A stretch of DNA of 15,989 nucleotides from JANXLS01 sp038227045 (GCA_038227045.1 JBBRQD010000120.1:1-15989), one strand, 5' to 3'; positions 1 through 7,944 are shown, counted from the first letter of the stretch. Notes: generated by a model not told the origin, from the letters alone. A program made the numbers and translations.

Positions 1-51
1 CATCCATCATTCTCTTCACCTGTCGATCTGTGACCATTCCGCCCCCCTGAT

Positions 52-462
52 TTGCAGGGAAACAGATTGGCCGATCCCGCCTTAAAAAGCCGGGAATTCT
101 ACTTGCCGTCAGGGGGAATTATAATTGTCGTTCATCAAATGTGCCCACAAAACCCCGAATATTTCAAGGACCGGTGCAAAAATATTCAAACATTATTGGC
201 AAATTGTATAAATTTACATTCTCAGCTTATCGATATGGAGAGATTGTACTTTAGCCATGGGTTGACCGAAGTTGTTTTAGGTGTACGCATTGCGACCTTT
301 GACCTTAAAGCTGGTCCCTCTGGAGTGGCAATTCCTCAATATTTTTTAGGAGAAGAAGCAAGCGATCAGGACCATGTTATGTTGGTTGAAGCAGATCATA
401 CAGAAGTGATTGATACTGTCGATCTTGAAAATTTGGTTTCGAGAATAAATTCTCTGTCATAA
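52..462 (+). CDS. Hypothetical protein, AT-rich small gene
   Basis: I do not recognise this protein (up to 136 residues). It has no signal peptide, membrane segment or obvious catalytic motif; the middle has a plausible helix-rich stretch with CKNIQTLL and the C-terminus is acidic (EADHTEVIDTVDLENL). The start is unsettled. TTG at 52 opens the frame, TTG at 67 has an AGGGA six bases upstream, and the first ATG is at 139 without a clear ribosome site, giving 107 residues. An in-frame stop lies at 31-33, so it does not simply continue from outside the window. Base composition is clearly lower in GC than every other gene here (roughly 30% in places), which suggests recent acquisition or relaxed selection. 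It is followed by the repeat zone at 481-702. It could also be the tail of a frameshifted gene. Confidence 0.5.
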   Translation: MQGNRLADPALKSREFYLPSGGIIIVVHQMCPQNPEYFKDRCKNIQTLLANCINLHSQLIDMERLYFSHGLTEVVLGVRIATFDLKAGPSGVAIPQYFLGEEASDQDHVMLVEADHTEVIDTVDLENLVSRINSLS

Positions 463-480
463 TATGGAATTCATCCGTTT

Positions 481-627
481 GGGGATAAGGGGACAGACAC
501 GAATGGCGTATAGTTAAGCCGCTTTTGGCGACTCCGCTCCCACGCATTGCACGTGTGCATCGTCCTTAACTATGTGCCATTCGGGACAGACACACATCTA
601 AAACGCGGTAAATCCGGGACAGAGCAC
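481..627. repeat. Degenerate palindromic repeat zone with gggacagacac units
   Basis: The motif gggacagacac occurs at 490-500 and 583-593, with a variant gggacagagcac at 616-627. Between the first two copies lies an imperfect inverted repeat: 501-518 pairs with 565-582 at 16 of 18 positions around a 46-base loop. The structure looks like a non-coding mobile palindromic element (MITE- or REP-like) of the kind scattered by single-strand transposases. No transposase is encoded in the window. No convincing coding sequence covers 463-677. Confidence 0.55.
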
Positions 628-677
628 TCACTTATTCGGACGCGTTCCATCAACCGCATCTTCCCAAATATGAAAAA

Positions 678-1463
678 TCAAGGACAGTCTACTTTCTGTC
701 CTGCCAAGTTTTCCTCATCCCCCAACATCAAATCACAAAACCAAAACCCCTTGGTAGGCAACCGCGCAGGCGCAACACCCGGTGTCGCCGAACAGACCGA
801 AGCCCCCGGATGCGTTTGCTCAATAGGTCGATACACCTTTTCCCCAGCGCGAATCGAAAGCGGCGCGCGAAAAATCGGCCCCGCATAAACAAACGAATGA
901 TACTCCCCATTTTCACCGCACGGGTCCACGTCCGCTGGAAGATCCGTGACGAATTTCGCGTCAAGTTCCCGGCCCACATCCGCTTCGCCGAGATAAGCAT
1001 CGTTGGCGCAACAAAGCACGGCGCGAAACCCCGATGCCACAAATTCCGCCATGAGTTGCGTGGTATCGTTCTTCCAAAGTGGAAACACGCCCGTCATGCC
1101 GACCTGCGCCAGATTGTCCTCCCGCCAGCGGCGCAAATCTTCCAGAAAAATATCCCCGTAAACGGCGTGTTCGACGCCCAGCGCTTTATAGCGCAGCAAA
1201 ATGGCACGCATCTTGTCCGCATATTCTTCGTTCGTGCTGCGCAGGCTGACAAACATCTTTTCGAGAGGCAATCCAATGGCCCGCGCCTGCGCGTTCAACA
1301 AATCTTCGCGGACGCCGTGCATGGACACGCGCCGGTAATGTTCATTGAGCGTGGTCAAAAGCGCCACGACTTCATAGCGCCCCGAAGTCAGAACGCGATG
1401 CAGGGCAAGCGCTGAATCCTTCCCGCCGCTCCAGCAAAATAAAACGCGTTGTTTTGTGCTCAT
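678..1463 (-). CDS. PP-loop ATPase, Dph6/diphthine--ammonia ligase-like
   Basis: This is an adenine-nucleotide alpha-hydrolase of the Diphthami_syn_2 family. The PP-loop SGGKDS is at residues 12-17, followed by family blocks GDIFLEDLRRW and CGENGEYH (182-189). Archaeal and eukaryotic relatives amidate diphthine on elongation factor 2. Bacteria lack diphthamide, so the bacterial substrate is unknown and an ATP-dependent amidation or ligation in the cytoplasm is the safe reading. ATG at 1463 is chosen because GGAG lies nine bases upstream; an in-frame GTG at 1490 would add nine residues. About 262 residues is normal for the family. The last residues (GQKVDCP) and the TGA are encoded by the repeat at 681-702, and codon use shifts towards T-rich in the final 30 codons, so the natural C-terminus was probably replaced. 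It is transcribed away from the SGNH gene. Confidence 0.85.
   Translation of the reverse strand: MSTKQRVLFCWSGGKDSALALHRVLTSGRYEVVALLTTLNEHYRRVSMHGVREDLLNAQARAIGLPLEKMFVSLRSTNEEYADKMRAILLRYKALGVEHAVYGDIFLEDLRRWREDNLAQVGMTGVFPLWKNDTTQLMAEFVASGFRAVLCCANDAYLGEADVGRELDAKFVTDLPADVDPCGENGEYHSFVYAGPIFRAPLSIRAGEKVYRPIEQTHPGASVCSATPGVAPARLPTKGFWFCDLMLGDEENLAGQKVDCP
681..702. repeat. Small inverted repeat aggacag/ctgtcct at 3' end of the PP-loop ATPase gene
   Basis: Perfect 7-bp arms at 681-687 and 696-702 enclose an 8-base loop. The inverted repeat lies inside the last codons of the leftward gene ending at 678. It shares the ggacag core with the repeats at 490-627 and is probably part of the same element family. 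A run-off terminator role is unlikely because no T-tract follows on the minus strand. Confidence 0.5.
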
Positions 1464-1644
1464 CGCCAGCCACTCCAATCGTTGCCACACTATTTCTCGT
1501 ATACGTTATTAAACAATAGCCGCGTTGGAAGGTCTGTCGATCATCTTCCGTTCAAGCGCTGCAAAAATCAGTGCTGGCACCGGGCAAAGCGCCGCGATAC
1601 TATGCCTCAATAACACCGAGAAGGCGGCACGAAAGGGTCTCGCA

Positions 1645-2703
1645 TTGGCTGCACAAAATACGCCTCAACCCGCAAAGCGCCCGCTTCTCAAAAAGATTCT
1701 CTTCTCCCTTCTTCCGCTCGTATTTTTGCTCGCGTTCACTGAGGCGGCCCTCCGGCTGTATCACGGAAAATTCTTCTCTCTTGAGAATATGCGGACGCAG
1801 CAAATTGAACTGTGGCACACCGCGTATCCCGCACAATATGACGAACATCTGGGCTGGAGTTTGCAGCCTGGCGCAACGCGCACCGCGGCCGATTTAGGGG
1901 TTCCCGTCTCGATCACGCAAGATGGCGTGCGCTCGAACGGACAGCCTGCACCGGCTGCGGGTCCGGCAATTCTAGCGCTGGGCGATTCATTTACATTTGG
2001 CGATGAAGCCGGCGACAACTGCACGTGGCCCGCGCAGCTTGAACGCGATCTTGGCAAGCCCGTCATTAATGGAGGCGTTTTCGGCTACGGGTTCGATCAG
2101 ATCGTTTTGCGCGCCGAACAACTCGCCGCGCGCGAAAAATACACGCTGCTGATTGTCAGCATCATCGACGACGACATCGAACGCTGTGAAATGTCCTGTC
2201 GCACCGCCTGGAAACCGTATTTCGAAATCGACGGCGATGGATTGATTCTGCGAAACGACCCCGTGCCGAAGACCGCTGTCGCGAAAGCATCGCGCGTGAA
2301 AACGGCGCTGGGCTATAGTTATTTAATGAACTTCATCTGCAAACGCGCCGCCCGCGAATGGTGGGCGGCGGAAGGCGACGGCATGATCCGCGTGCATGCG
2401 CGGGGCATGGATGTCGCACTGCGGCTGACGGCTCGAATTGCCGAATTGCAACGCGCGCGCGGAAGCCGCGTGCTGCTGGTTGCGCAGGGACGGCTGAATG
2501 GCGATCCGCAGCGCCTGGTGCCGGTGCTGACGCGCGCGCGGGAAGCGGGCCTGGAGACGCTCGATCTCGTCGCGCCGCTCAATGAAGTGCTGCGCGCGGA
2601 CCCCGGCAAGCGCGCCGAATTTTTTACCACGCACATGACCTGCGCGGGGAATGCCTGGGTCGCGGCGCGAATCGCGGAGAAGCTTCGGACGATGCAGCCA
2701 TGA
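1645..2703 (+). CDS. Membrane-anchored SGNH/GDSL hydrolase-like protein of carbamoyltransferase cassette
   Basis: This is an SGNH-fold esterase/acetyltransferase-type protein, tethered by one N-terminal hydrophobic helix (KKILFSLLPLVFLLAF) with the domain probably outside the cytoplasm. Block I is GDSFTFG, with the nucleophile Ser encoded at 1987-1989. A block II-like Gly lies in GVFGYG, and the terminal His is in TTHMTCAGN. The Asp normally three residues before that His is Phe here. The frame is open from TTG 1525, but TTG 1645 is preferred: AAAGGG sits seven bases upstream, and the extra 40 residues would put charged, non-conserved sequence before the anchor. The product is about 352 residues. 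Its stop overlaps the next gene by 4 bp (ATGA at 2700-2703), so translation is probably coupled. A likely role is to add or remove acyl groups on the carbamoylated product; this is inference. Confidence 0.8.
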   Translation: MAAQNTPQPAKRPLLKKILFSLLPLVFLLAFTEAALRLYHGKFFSLENMRTQQIELWHTAYPAQYDEHLGWSLQPGATRTAADLGVPVSITQDGVRSNGQPAPAAGPAILALGDSFTFGDEAGDNCTWPAQLERDLGKPVINGGVFGYGFDQIVLRAEQLAAREKYTLLIVSIIDDDIERCEMSCRTAWKPYFEIDGDGLILRNDPVPKTAVAKASRVKTALGYSYLMNFICKRAAREWWAAEGDGMIRVHARGMDVALRLTARIAELQRARGSRVLLVAQGRLNGDPQRLVPVLTRAREAGLETLDLVAPLNEVLRADPGKRAEFFTTHMTCAGNAWVAARIAEKLRTMQP

Positions 2704-4532
2704 CGGCAATTCTGGGCCTCTCCGCGTTTTACCACGATTCGGCGGCCGCGCTCGTGATCGATGGCAAGATCGTTGCCGCCGCGCAGGAAGAACGCTTCAC
2801 GCGCAAAAAGCACGACGCCGCTTTTCCGGAACAGGCGGTCAAATACTGTCTGCGCGAGGCCGGCATCACGGCGCGCGATTTGGACCTCGTCGGATTCTAT
2901 GAAAAGCCGCTGCTGAAGTTCGAACGCCTGCTGGAAACGTATCTCGCCGTGGCTCCCGCGGGACTGTTTTCCTTTCTCACTGCGTTGCCGGAATGGCTGA
3001 ATAAGAAGCTGTATTTGCGGCGTGAAATCAACCGCCACCTTGACGGCGCGTACCGCAATCGAATCGTCTTCGCGTCGCACCACGAAAGCCACGCGGCGAG
3101 CGCGTTCTTTCCGTCGCCGTTTGACGAAGCCGCGATTCTGACGCTAGATGGCGTGGGCGAGTGGGCGACGGCCACGACCGGAATCGGGCGCGGCAACACC
3201 ATCGCGCTCAGCCAGCAATTGAAATTTCCGCATTCGCTTGGCTTGCTCTATTCCGCGTTCACTTATTTCTGCGGGTTCAGAGTCAATTCGGGCGAATACA
3301 AGCTGATGGGCTTGGCGCCATACGGCGAGCCTATTTATGCAGAAAAAATCCGCACGCATTTGATCGATCTAAAAGCCGACGGCTCGTTCAAACTCGACAT
3401 GTCGTACTTCAATTATTGCGCCGGCTTGACGATGACCTCGGCGAAATTCGAACGCCTCTTCGGCGGGCCGCCACGGAAACCTGAATCGCCGCTCGCCCAG
3501 CGCGAAATGGATTTGGCCGCGTCAATTCAGGCGGTGACGGAAGATGTGATGCTGCGCTGCGCGCGCCATCTGCGTAAGGAGACGGGACTAAAGAATCTGT
3601 GTCTCGCCGGCGGCGTGGCATTGAATTGCGTCGGGAACGGGCACATTTTACGCGAAGGTATTTTCGAAAATGTCTGGGTGCAGCCCGCCGCCGGAGACGC
3701 AGGCGGTGCATTGGGCGTCGCGCTGCTGATCTGGCACCAACTCATGGGCAAGCCGCGCGAAGCGCAGCAACCCGACGGACAGGCGGCATCGCTGCTCGGG
3801 CCGAGTTTCGACGATGCATCCATCCGAGCATTTCTCGACGGCATTGGCGCCCGCTACCATTACGTCGCGGATGAAACGGCGTTGTGCGACGAAGTCGCCG
3901 GCGCGCTGGCGTCGCAAAAAGTGGTCGGCTGGATGCAGGGGCGCATGGAGTTCGGCCCGCGCGCGCTGGGCAGCCGCAGCATTCTCGGCGACGCGCGCAG
4001 CCGGGAGATGCAGTCGGTGATGAATCTGAAAACAAAATTTCGCGAGAGCTTCCGCCCGTTCGCTCCGGCCGTTCTCGAAGAGCGCGTGCAGGATTATTTC
4101 GACGTCCGCGAACACGAACCCAGTCCCTACATGCTGCTGGTCGCGCCGGTGCGCACGGACAAACGGCTTCCGAACGCCGCGCACGACGAGAAGGGTTTGG
4201 ACAAACTGAAAGTCGCACGAAGCGAAGTGCCCGCCGTCACGCACGTCGATTATTCCGCGCGTATCCAGACCGTGGACGCTCAGCGCCATGGCCGCTTTCA
4301 CACACTGCTGAAAAGTTTTGAATCCAAAACAGGCTGCCCGCTGATCATCAATACCAGTTTCAATGTGCGCGGCGAGCCGATTGTCTGCACGCCAGAACAC
4401 GCGCACCGATGCTTCCTGAACACTAACATGGACGTGCTGGTATTGGAGAAGTTTATTCTGTATAAATTGGAACAGCCCGATGTTAAAGTTCACGCGGTAG
4501 ACGCCTATCTCGCGCAGTTCGATCCGGATTAA
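2700..4532 (+). CDS. O-carbamoyltransferase, NodU/TobZ/SxtI family
   Basis: This family uses carbamoyl phosphate and ATP to make carbamoyl-adenylate, then transfers the carbamoyl group to a hydroxyl. Substrates in known members include Nod factors, antibiotics and saxitoxin. At 610 residues it is full length. The N-terminal Kae1-like domain carries HHESH (127-131; metal site), GEYKLMG (198-204) and LAGGVALNC (302-310). The C-terminal YrdC-like domain carries MEFGPRALG (416-424) and NTSFNVRGEP (551-560). All expected motifs are present, so the enzyme should be active. ATG 2700 is fixed by the 4-bp overlap with the SGNH gene. The acceptor cannot be told from sequence; the neighbours are membrane proteins, which argues for an envelope glycan or lipid-linked acceptor. 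A soluble small-molecule acceptor is the alternative. Confidence 0.95.
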   Translation: MTAILGLSAFYHDSAAALVIDGKIVAAAQEERFTRKKHDAAFPEQAVKYCLREAGITARDLDLVGFYEKPLLKFERLLETYLAVAPAGLFSFLTALPEWLNKKLYLRREINRHLDGAYRNRIVFASHHESHAASAFFPSPFDEAAILTLDGVGEWATATTGIGRGNTIALSQQLKFPHSLGLLYSAFTYFCGFRVNSGEYKLMGLAPYGEPIYAEKIRTHLIDLKADGSFKLDMSYFNYCAGLTMTSAKFERLFGGPPRKPESPLAQREMDLAASIQAVTEDVMLRCARHLRKETGLKNLCLAGGVALNCVGNGHILREGIFENVWVQPAAGDAGGALGVALLIWHQLMGKPREAQQPDGQAASLLGPSFDDASIRAFLDGIGARYHYVADETALCDEVAGALASQKVVGWMQGRMEFGPRALGSRSILGDARSREMQSVMNLKTKFRESFRPFAPAVLEERVQDYFDVREHEPSPYMLLVAPVRTDKRLPNAAHDEKGLDKLKVARSEVPAVTHVDYSARIQTVDAQRHGRFHTLLKSFESKTGCPLIINTSFNVRGEPIVCTPEHAHRCFLNTNMDVLVLEKFILYKLEQPDVKVHAVDAYLAQFDPD

Positions 4533-4578
4533 CTAATTCATATTCTCTCGCAAAGGCGCAAAGGAAAGCAATAGCGAA

Positions 4579-4995
4579 GTGATTACTCTCGACCGAAATC
4601 CATCGCGCGGAATCCTGCGGCTGTTTGCGGGCGTGTGGTTGCCGCTCACTTTGGGGTTGGCTGGCTACATGGCGTGGCGGCACAATTTGCCCGGCGTCGC
4701 ATGGGACGTTTGGATTGCAGCGGCCGTTTTATCCGTCGCCGGATTAATCATGCCGCCGTTAATTCGCCCAGTGTATATTGGGCTGATGGTTGCGTTCATG
4801 CCGCTGGGTTGGGTCATGTCGTATACCTTGGCTAGCGTGTTTTATTTTGTGGTCATCACGCCCATCGGACTGCTGCTGCGGCTATTGGGTTACGATCCGT
4901 TGGAGCGCAAAATGCGGCCGGACGCGGAGACATATTGGTCTCCGGCGGTCGCCAAACGTCCGCGCGAGAAGGACGAGTATTTCAAGCAATTCTGA
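4579..4995 (+). CDS. SxtJ-family membrane protein
   Basis: This is a 138-residue integral membrane protein with three to four hydrophobic segments: about 11-31, 41-60, 66-80 and 82-100. The family signature is a run of prolines and aromatics around the last helices (YFVVITPIGLLLRLLGYDPL), then a charged tail with SPAVAKRPREKDEYFKQF. The SxtJ family is named after a gene of unknown function beside the carbamoyltransferase gene sxtI in saxitoxin clusters and recurs beside NodU-type enzymes. It starts at GTG 4579, with AGGA about 13 bases upstream, a long spacing. The 46-base gap after the carbamoyltransferase holds no terminator, so co-transcription is likely. It is probably a membrane partner that docks or presents the substrate; no catalytic residues are evident. 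Confidence 0.85.
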   Translation: MITLDRNPSRGILRLFAGVWLPLTLGLAGYMAWRHNLPGVAWDVWIAAAVLSVAGLIMPPLIRPVYIGLMVAFMPLGWVMSYTLASVFYFVVITPIGLLLRLLGYDPLERKMRPDAETYWSPAVAKRPREKDEYFKQF

Positions 4996-5014
4996 GTAAG
5001 AAGAGGATCCGCGC

Positions 5015-5215
5015 ATGCCGCCCGTTCAAGAGCCAGATGATTTCACCTCGCAGGCCAAACAACCCGCGCCCGGTTTTATCGCCGAATTTATCGACTTCCT
5101 GAGGACCAACAAAAAGTGGTGGCTGACGCCCATTATTATCGCGCTGGTATTGTTGAGCGGATTGTTGATTCTCGCCGCGACGGGCGCCGCGCCGTTGATT
5201 TATCCGCTGTTTTGA
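5015..5215 (+). CDS. DUF5989-family small membrane protein (SxtK-like)
   Basis: A 66-residue protein: a polar N-terminus, then an amphipathic FIAEFIDFLRTNKKWWLTP, one transmembrane helix (about 40-56) and a short APLIYPLF tail. The charged KKWW-P motif before the helix followed by a terminal Y-x-x-F is the DUF5989 pattern. This small family is found almost only downstream of carbamoyltransferase and SxtJ genes. AGAGGA at 5002-5007 is seven bases before ATG 5015. It is the last gene of the cassette, and its stop is only 4 bp from the stop of the convergent gene at 5220, with no room for a separate terminator. A scaffold or regulatory role for the membrane complex is a guess from context. Confidence 0.8.
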   Translation: MPPVQEPDDFTSQAKQPAPGFIAEFIDFLRTNKKWWLTPIIIALVLLSGLLILAATGAAPLIYPLF

Positions 5216-5219
5216 ACTT

Positions 5220-5888
5220 TTACTCCGGAATGTTTTCTTTCTTCTGTTTCTTCAACCTCTCCACGTCGCCGGCGTGATACATTCTTTTCCCGGCGATCAT
5301 CTTCGTGCGCAACGATCCGCCTTCCACTCGGCCATCGACGTAGTCCCGATCGAAGCTGGCAAGTTCCTTTAGAGCGATGCTTTCGTCGATCCAGAGGCTT
5401 TTGTCTTCGGAGGCAGTTTCGGCAGGCGAGTCGCCAGGCTTCGCGGCCGGCATCCAATCCAGGCGCACCGACACGATCCAGAACACCACGACGAGCAGCA
5501 CCGTTTCCGCAAGCGACACCAGAACCGCGCCGCGAAACGCGGCGCGAGTGGCATTCGTGCCGGGCGCTTCCTTTTTATAGACAGTGAAGGACGACCACGC
5601 CGCCATTGCATTGGAAAAGCAGAACAAAACCAGTCCAGCGGCGATACAGATGACGCGCTGGCTCTTGGCTGTAAACAGCATCGTTTGCGGAAGAAACATG
5701 CCCGCAAGGATCAGCGCGATGCCGAGCCATTCGGAATAGCGCCAAATCCACGCCCGCCGATTTTCGCGTTTAAAAACACGGTCGCGAACGTCAACAGTGA
5801 GTTCTTCCGACGCCGAGCGCAACATGCCGGACGCCATGCTGGACACTGCGATCGTGACGATCAAACCGATCAGCAACGGTAAAAGCAT
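5220..5888 (-). CDS. Four-helix membrane protein with MerR/excisionase-like C-terminal tail
   Basis: I do not recognise the family (222 residues). Predicted helices lie at about 1-20, 52-72, 78-98 and 119-141, with a basic loop (KRENRRAW) after the first. After a low-complexity linker (147-163), residues 167-213 resemble a small winged helix of the MerR/excisionase type: a DESIALKEL start helix, a second helix ending DGRVEGGSL, the wing RTKMIAGKRMYH, then GDVERLKKQ, a near-standard ending for such domains. The tail should face the cytoplasm. It starts at ATG 5888, 3 bp after the HEAT-repeat gene stop, with no ribosome site, so translational coupling is expected. A membrane-tethered regulator, or a retired domain now used for protein contacts, are both possible. 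Confidence 0.6.
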   Translation of the reverse strand: MLLPLLIGLIVTIAVSSMASGMLRSASEELTVDVRDRVFKRENRRAWIWRYSEWLGIALILAGMFLPQTMLFTAKSQRVICIAAGLVLFCFSNAMAAWSSFTVYKKEAPGTNATRAAFRGAVLVSLAETVLLVVVFWIVSVRLDWMPAAKPGDSPAETASEDKSLWIDESIALKELASFDRDYVDGRVEGGSLRTKMIAGKRMYHAGDVERLKKQKKENIPE

Positions 5889-5891
5889 GGT

Positions 5892-7859
5892 TCAGTTCTT
5901 GGCCTGTTTGTCGAGGATCGCTTGCGCCTGCTCTTTGGTCTTGGGATTTTTGACCTTCTCCAACACCGTTTTCATCGCAGCCGCAACGCCATCCTTGTGC
6001 CCACTTTCGAAATTCTTTGCGGCTTTCACAGTAGCTAAGCATGCCTCTTCGGAGACAGCCGGGTCGGAGATGAATTGCGCGCACGCATCGACCGCGCCAA
6101 AATCCTTGATCTCCGAAAGCGCGCTGAGAAACAGCTTGCGGTCGTCGGCCGATTTGATCGCCGTGTGCGCACCGGCAAACAGCGCCAGAGTCTCCTTGGG
6201 CGACCGCGCGCCGGGCAGACCGGCCATGCGCACGAATCCGCGCAGCGCCAGGACGCGGTGCGTTTCATTCGTGGAGGATTGCGCAAGGCTAAGCAGCTCG
6301 TTCATTGGCACGGCGTCGGGCCAATTGGTCAGCGCGCGGAATGCGGCGTCCTTCGTTTTATCGCCGGCGTCGGACATTGCCGCGCGAACGGAGTCGAGCG
6401 CTTTTGCGCCGCCGATTTGGCCCAACGCGGTCAGCAACGCGATACGCGCCGGTTCGCTCCCGTCCTTCAGTGCCGCGACGAGCGCTTCGACATGGCCGTC
6501 CGTCTCCGGCAAGCGCCGCGAAATGGCAACGATGGTTTTCGCCGCTTGATCGCGTTCCACCTCAATTTCCGTTTTACCCAGCACGCCAAGCACGGCAGTC
6601 AACGCATCTTTTCCCCCGACAGATCCGAGTGCCTTCAACGCTTCGATCCGCACTGTTTTATCGCTGTGAGTCAGCAGCGCCGTCAGTTCGGGTGCCGTGC
6701 CGGACGAGTTGCGACCGGCCAGACGTTGCGCGGCCTCTTTGACCGTGTCGAGATTGTCGTTTTTCAAAAACGCGGCAAGCGTCTTGTCCACGTCCGCGCC
6801 GTGGAGACGGTCGAGACTTTCGCGCGCAGAACGCTGTTCCTCGCCTTTTCCGGAGACTGCCAATTCCATCAGGGGCTTGACTGTGGATTCGTCGCCGAGG
6901 TAACCGATTACTTGTATCGCTCCTAGGCGAACAGTTTCGCTGTCGCTGGCTGTTTGTTCGAGGAGTGCCGGAAGTGCTGCCTTATCGCCGCGGTGCGCGA
7001 GTGCAGCAATCAGTGCCGGCTTAACGAAAGGTTGAGCGACCTTCAATTTATCGACAACCGCTTTCGTCATTTCCGCTGAATGATCCGAATTCACAACTTC
7101 TATGCCTGCCTGCCAGAGAAACTTTTGCGGCGAATCCAGCGCAGCCATGACCTCAGTCAAATCATGTTTGGCTACCAATTCTCGTGCTTGTCCCATGGTC
7201 TTGCTCATGGTCATCACCCCTTGAGCTGCCAACGCGCCTTTGGCTGCGGCTTTTACGTCAACATCGGAGTTTTTCCCTTCTTCTAAAAAGAGTTGAACGT
7301 CGAATCTATTGCGCTTGAATCCGATCGCCTCAATAAGTGCAGCACGCGCCCTTGGATCGGTTGCTGCTTGCAGGGTTTTGTGCAATTCGGCGGACGATTC
7401 ATCCGAGGCGTTCAACGCCAATGCGCGGCGCGCGGTTTCGCGAACGGTTTCGTCCGCGTCGCTCAACAGCTTGACTTCCACGCCGACGGACTCCGCTTTG
7501 CCAATTCGTTCGAGGCTTTTCAGCAGCCAGATTTTTGCGGGCGCATGAAGTTCGCCTGCCAGACGTTCCGCCAGCGATTTACAAAACGCTTCGCGCTCGG
7601 CATCGGCGCCAGGGCGGCTGACGAGGAATTCGATTTTATCGAGGCAGGTCTGCGGCTCTTTGCGCGCCACCTCATTGGCCTCGCACTCTTTGGCGGCGAG
7701 CGCATCGATGACTTTGGCGAGAAGAGCTTTCACCGCGGCCGGGTCCGCGTTTGGTTTGATTGTTTCCGCCGTCGCTTTGGCAAGATCGCCGTCGGCCGCA
7801 TGGAAATTCAGTGTTGCAAGAAAAAATAAAACGACGGCGGGCACGTAGATGCGTTTCAT
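5892..7859 (-). CDS. Secreted HEAT-repeat protein
   Basis: A 655-residue protein with a Sec signal peptide (MKRIYVPAVVLFFLATLNF, likely cleavage after FHA), followed by an almost unbroken alpha-solenoid of HEAT/PBS-lyase-type repeats. Examples are LIAALAHRGDKAALPALL, IQVIGYLGDESTVKPLM and LKALGSVGGKDALTAVL, each 30-40 residues with the usual G-D/G-x turn. The tail is lysine-rich. No enzymatic domain is seen, so a periplasmic scaffold or binding protein is likely. ATG 7859 is preferred over an in-frame start at 7937, which would put 26 residues before the signal peptide; GAGG lies 12 bases upstream of 7859. It shares a transcript with the membrane protein at 5220-5888. The palindrome nest begins about 85 bases upstream. 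Confidence 0.8.
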   Translation of the reverse strand: MKRIYVPAVVLFFLATLNFHAADGDLAKATAETIKPNADPAAVKALLAKVIDALAAKECEANEVARKEPQTCLDKIEFLVSRPGADAEREAFCKSLAERLAGELHAPAKIWLLKSLERIGKAESVGVEVKLLSDADETVRETARRALALNASDESSAELHKTLQAATDPRARAALIEAIGFKRNRFDVQLFLEEGKNSDVDVKAAAKGALAAQGVMTMSKTMGQARELVAKHDLTEVMAALDSPQKFLWQAGIEVVNSDHSAEMTKAVVDKLKVAQPFVKPALIAALAHRGDKAALPALLEQTASDSETVRLGAIQVIGYLGDESTVKPLMELAVSGKGEEQRSARESLDRLHGADVDKTLAAFLKNDNLDTVKEAAQRLAGRNSSGTAPELTALLTHSDKTVRIEALKALGSVGGKDALTAVLGVLGKTEIEVERDQAAKTIVAISRRLPETDGHVEALVAALKDGSEPARIALLTALGQIGGAKALDSVRAAMSDAGDKTKDAAFRALTNWPDAVPMNELLSLAQSSTNETHRVLALRGFVRMAGLPGARSPKETLALFAGAHTAIKSADDRKLFLSALSEIKDFGAVDACAQFISDPAVSEEACLATVKAAKNFESGHKDGVAAAMKTVLEKVKNPKTKEQAQAILDKQAKN

Positions 7860-7944
7860 GAATCGATGAGTCCTCGTAAAAAAGTGGAAGGGGCGTCTCG
7901 CCCAAATTATTAGGTTCCATAACCGGACGTATTGCAATGTTTTT

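Noticed and set aside
3648..4493. Minus-strand open frame of 281 codons
   Set aside because: Antisense to the carbamoyltransferase, whose motifs and overlap with its neighbour are beyond doubt; the composition is typical of a shadow frame.
2700..5215. Saxitoxin biosynthesis cluster
   Set aside because: Only the sxtI/J/K-like part is present; there is no polyketide synthase, amidinotransferase or Rieske oxygenase gene, and such trios occur widely in non-toxic bacteria.
5216..5219. Terminator between the convergent DUF5989 and membrane-protein genes
   Set aside because: Only 4 bp separate the stops and no stem with T-tract is seen on either side.
7891..7903. Small hairpin gggcg-tct-cgccc upstream of the HEAT-repeat gene
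   Set aside because: Too short and common in GC-rich DNA to call an attenuator, although on the minus strand a T-run follows some bases later.
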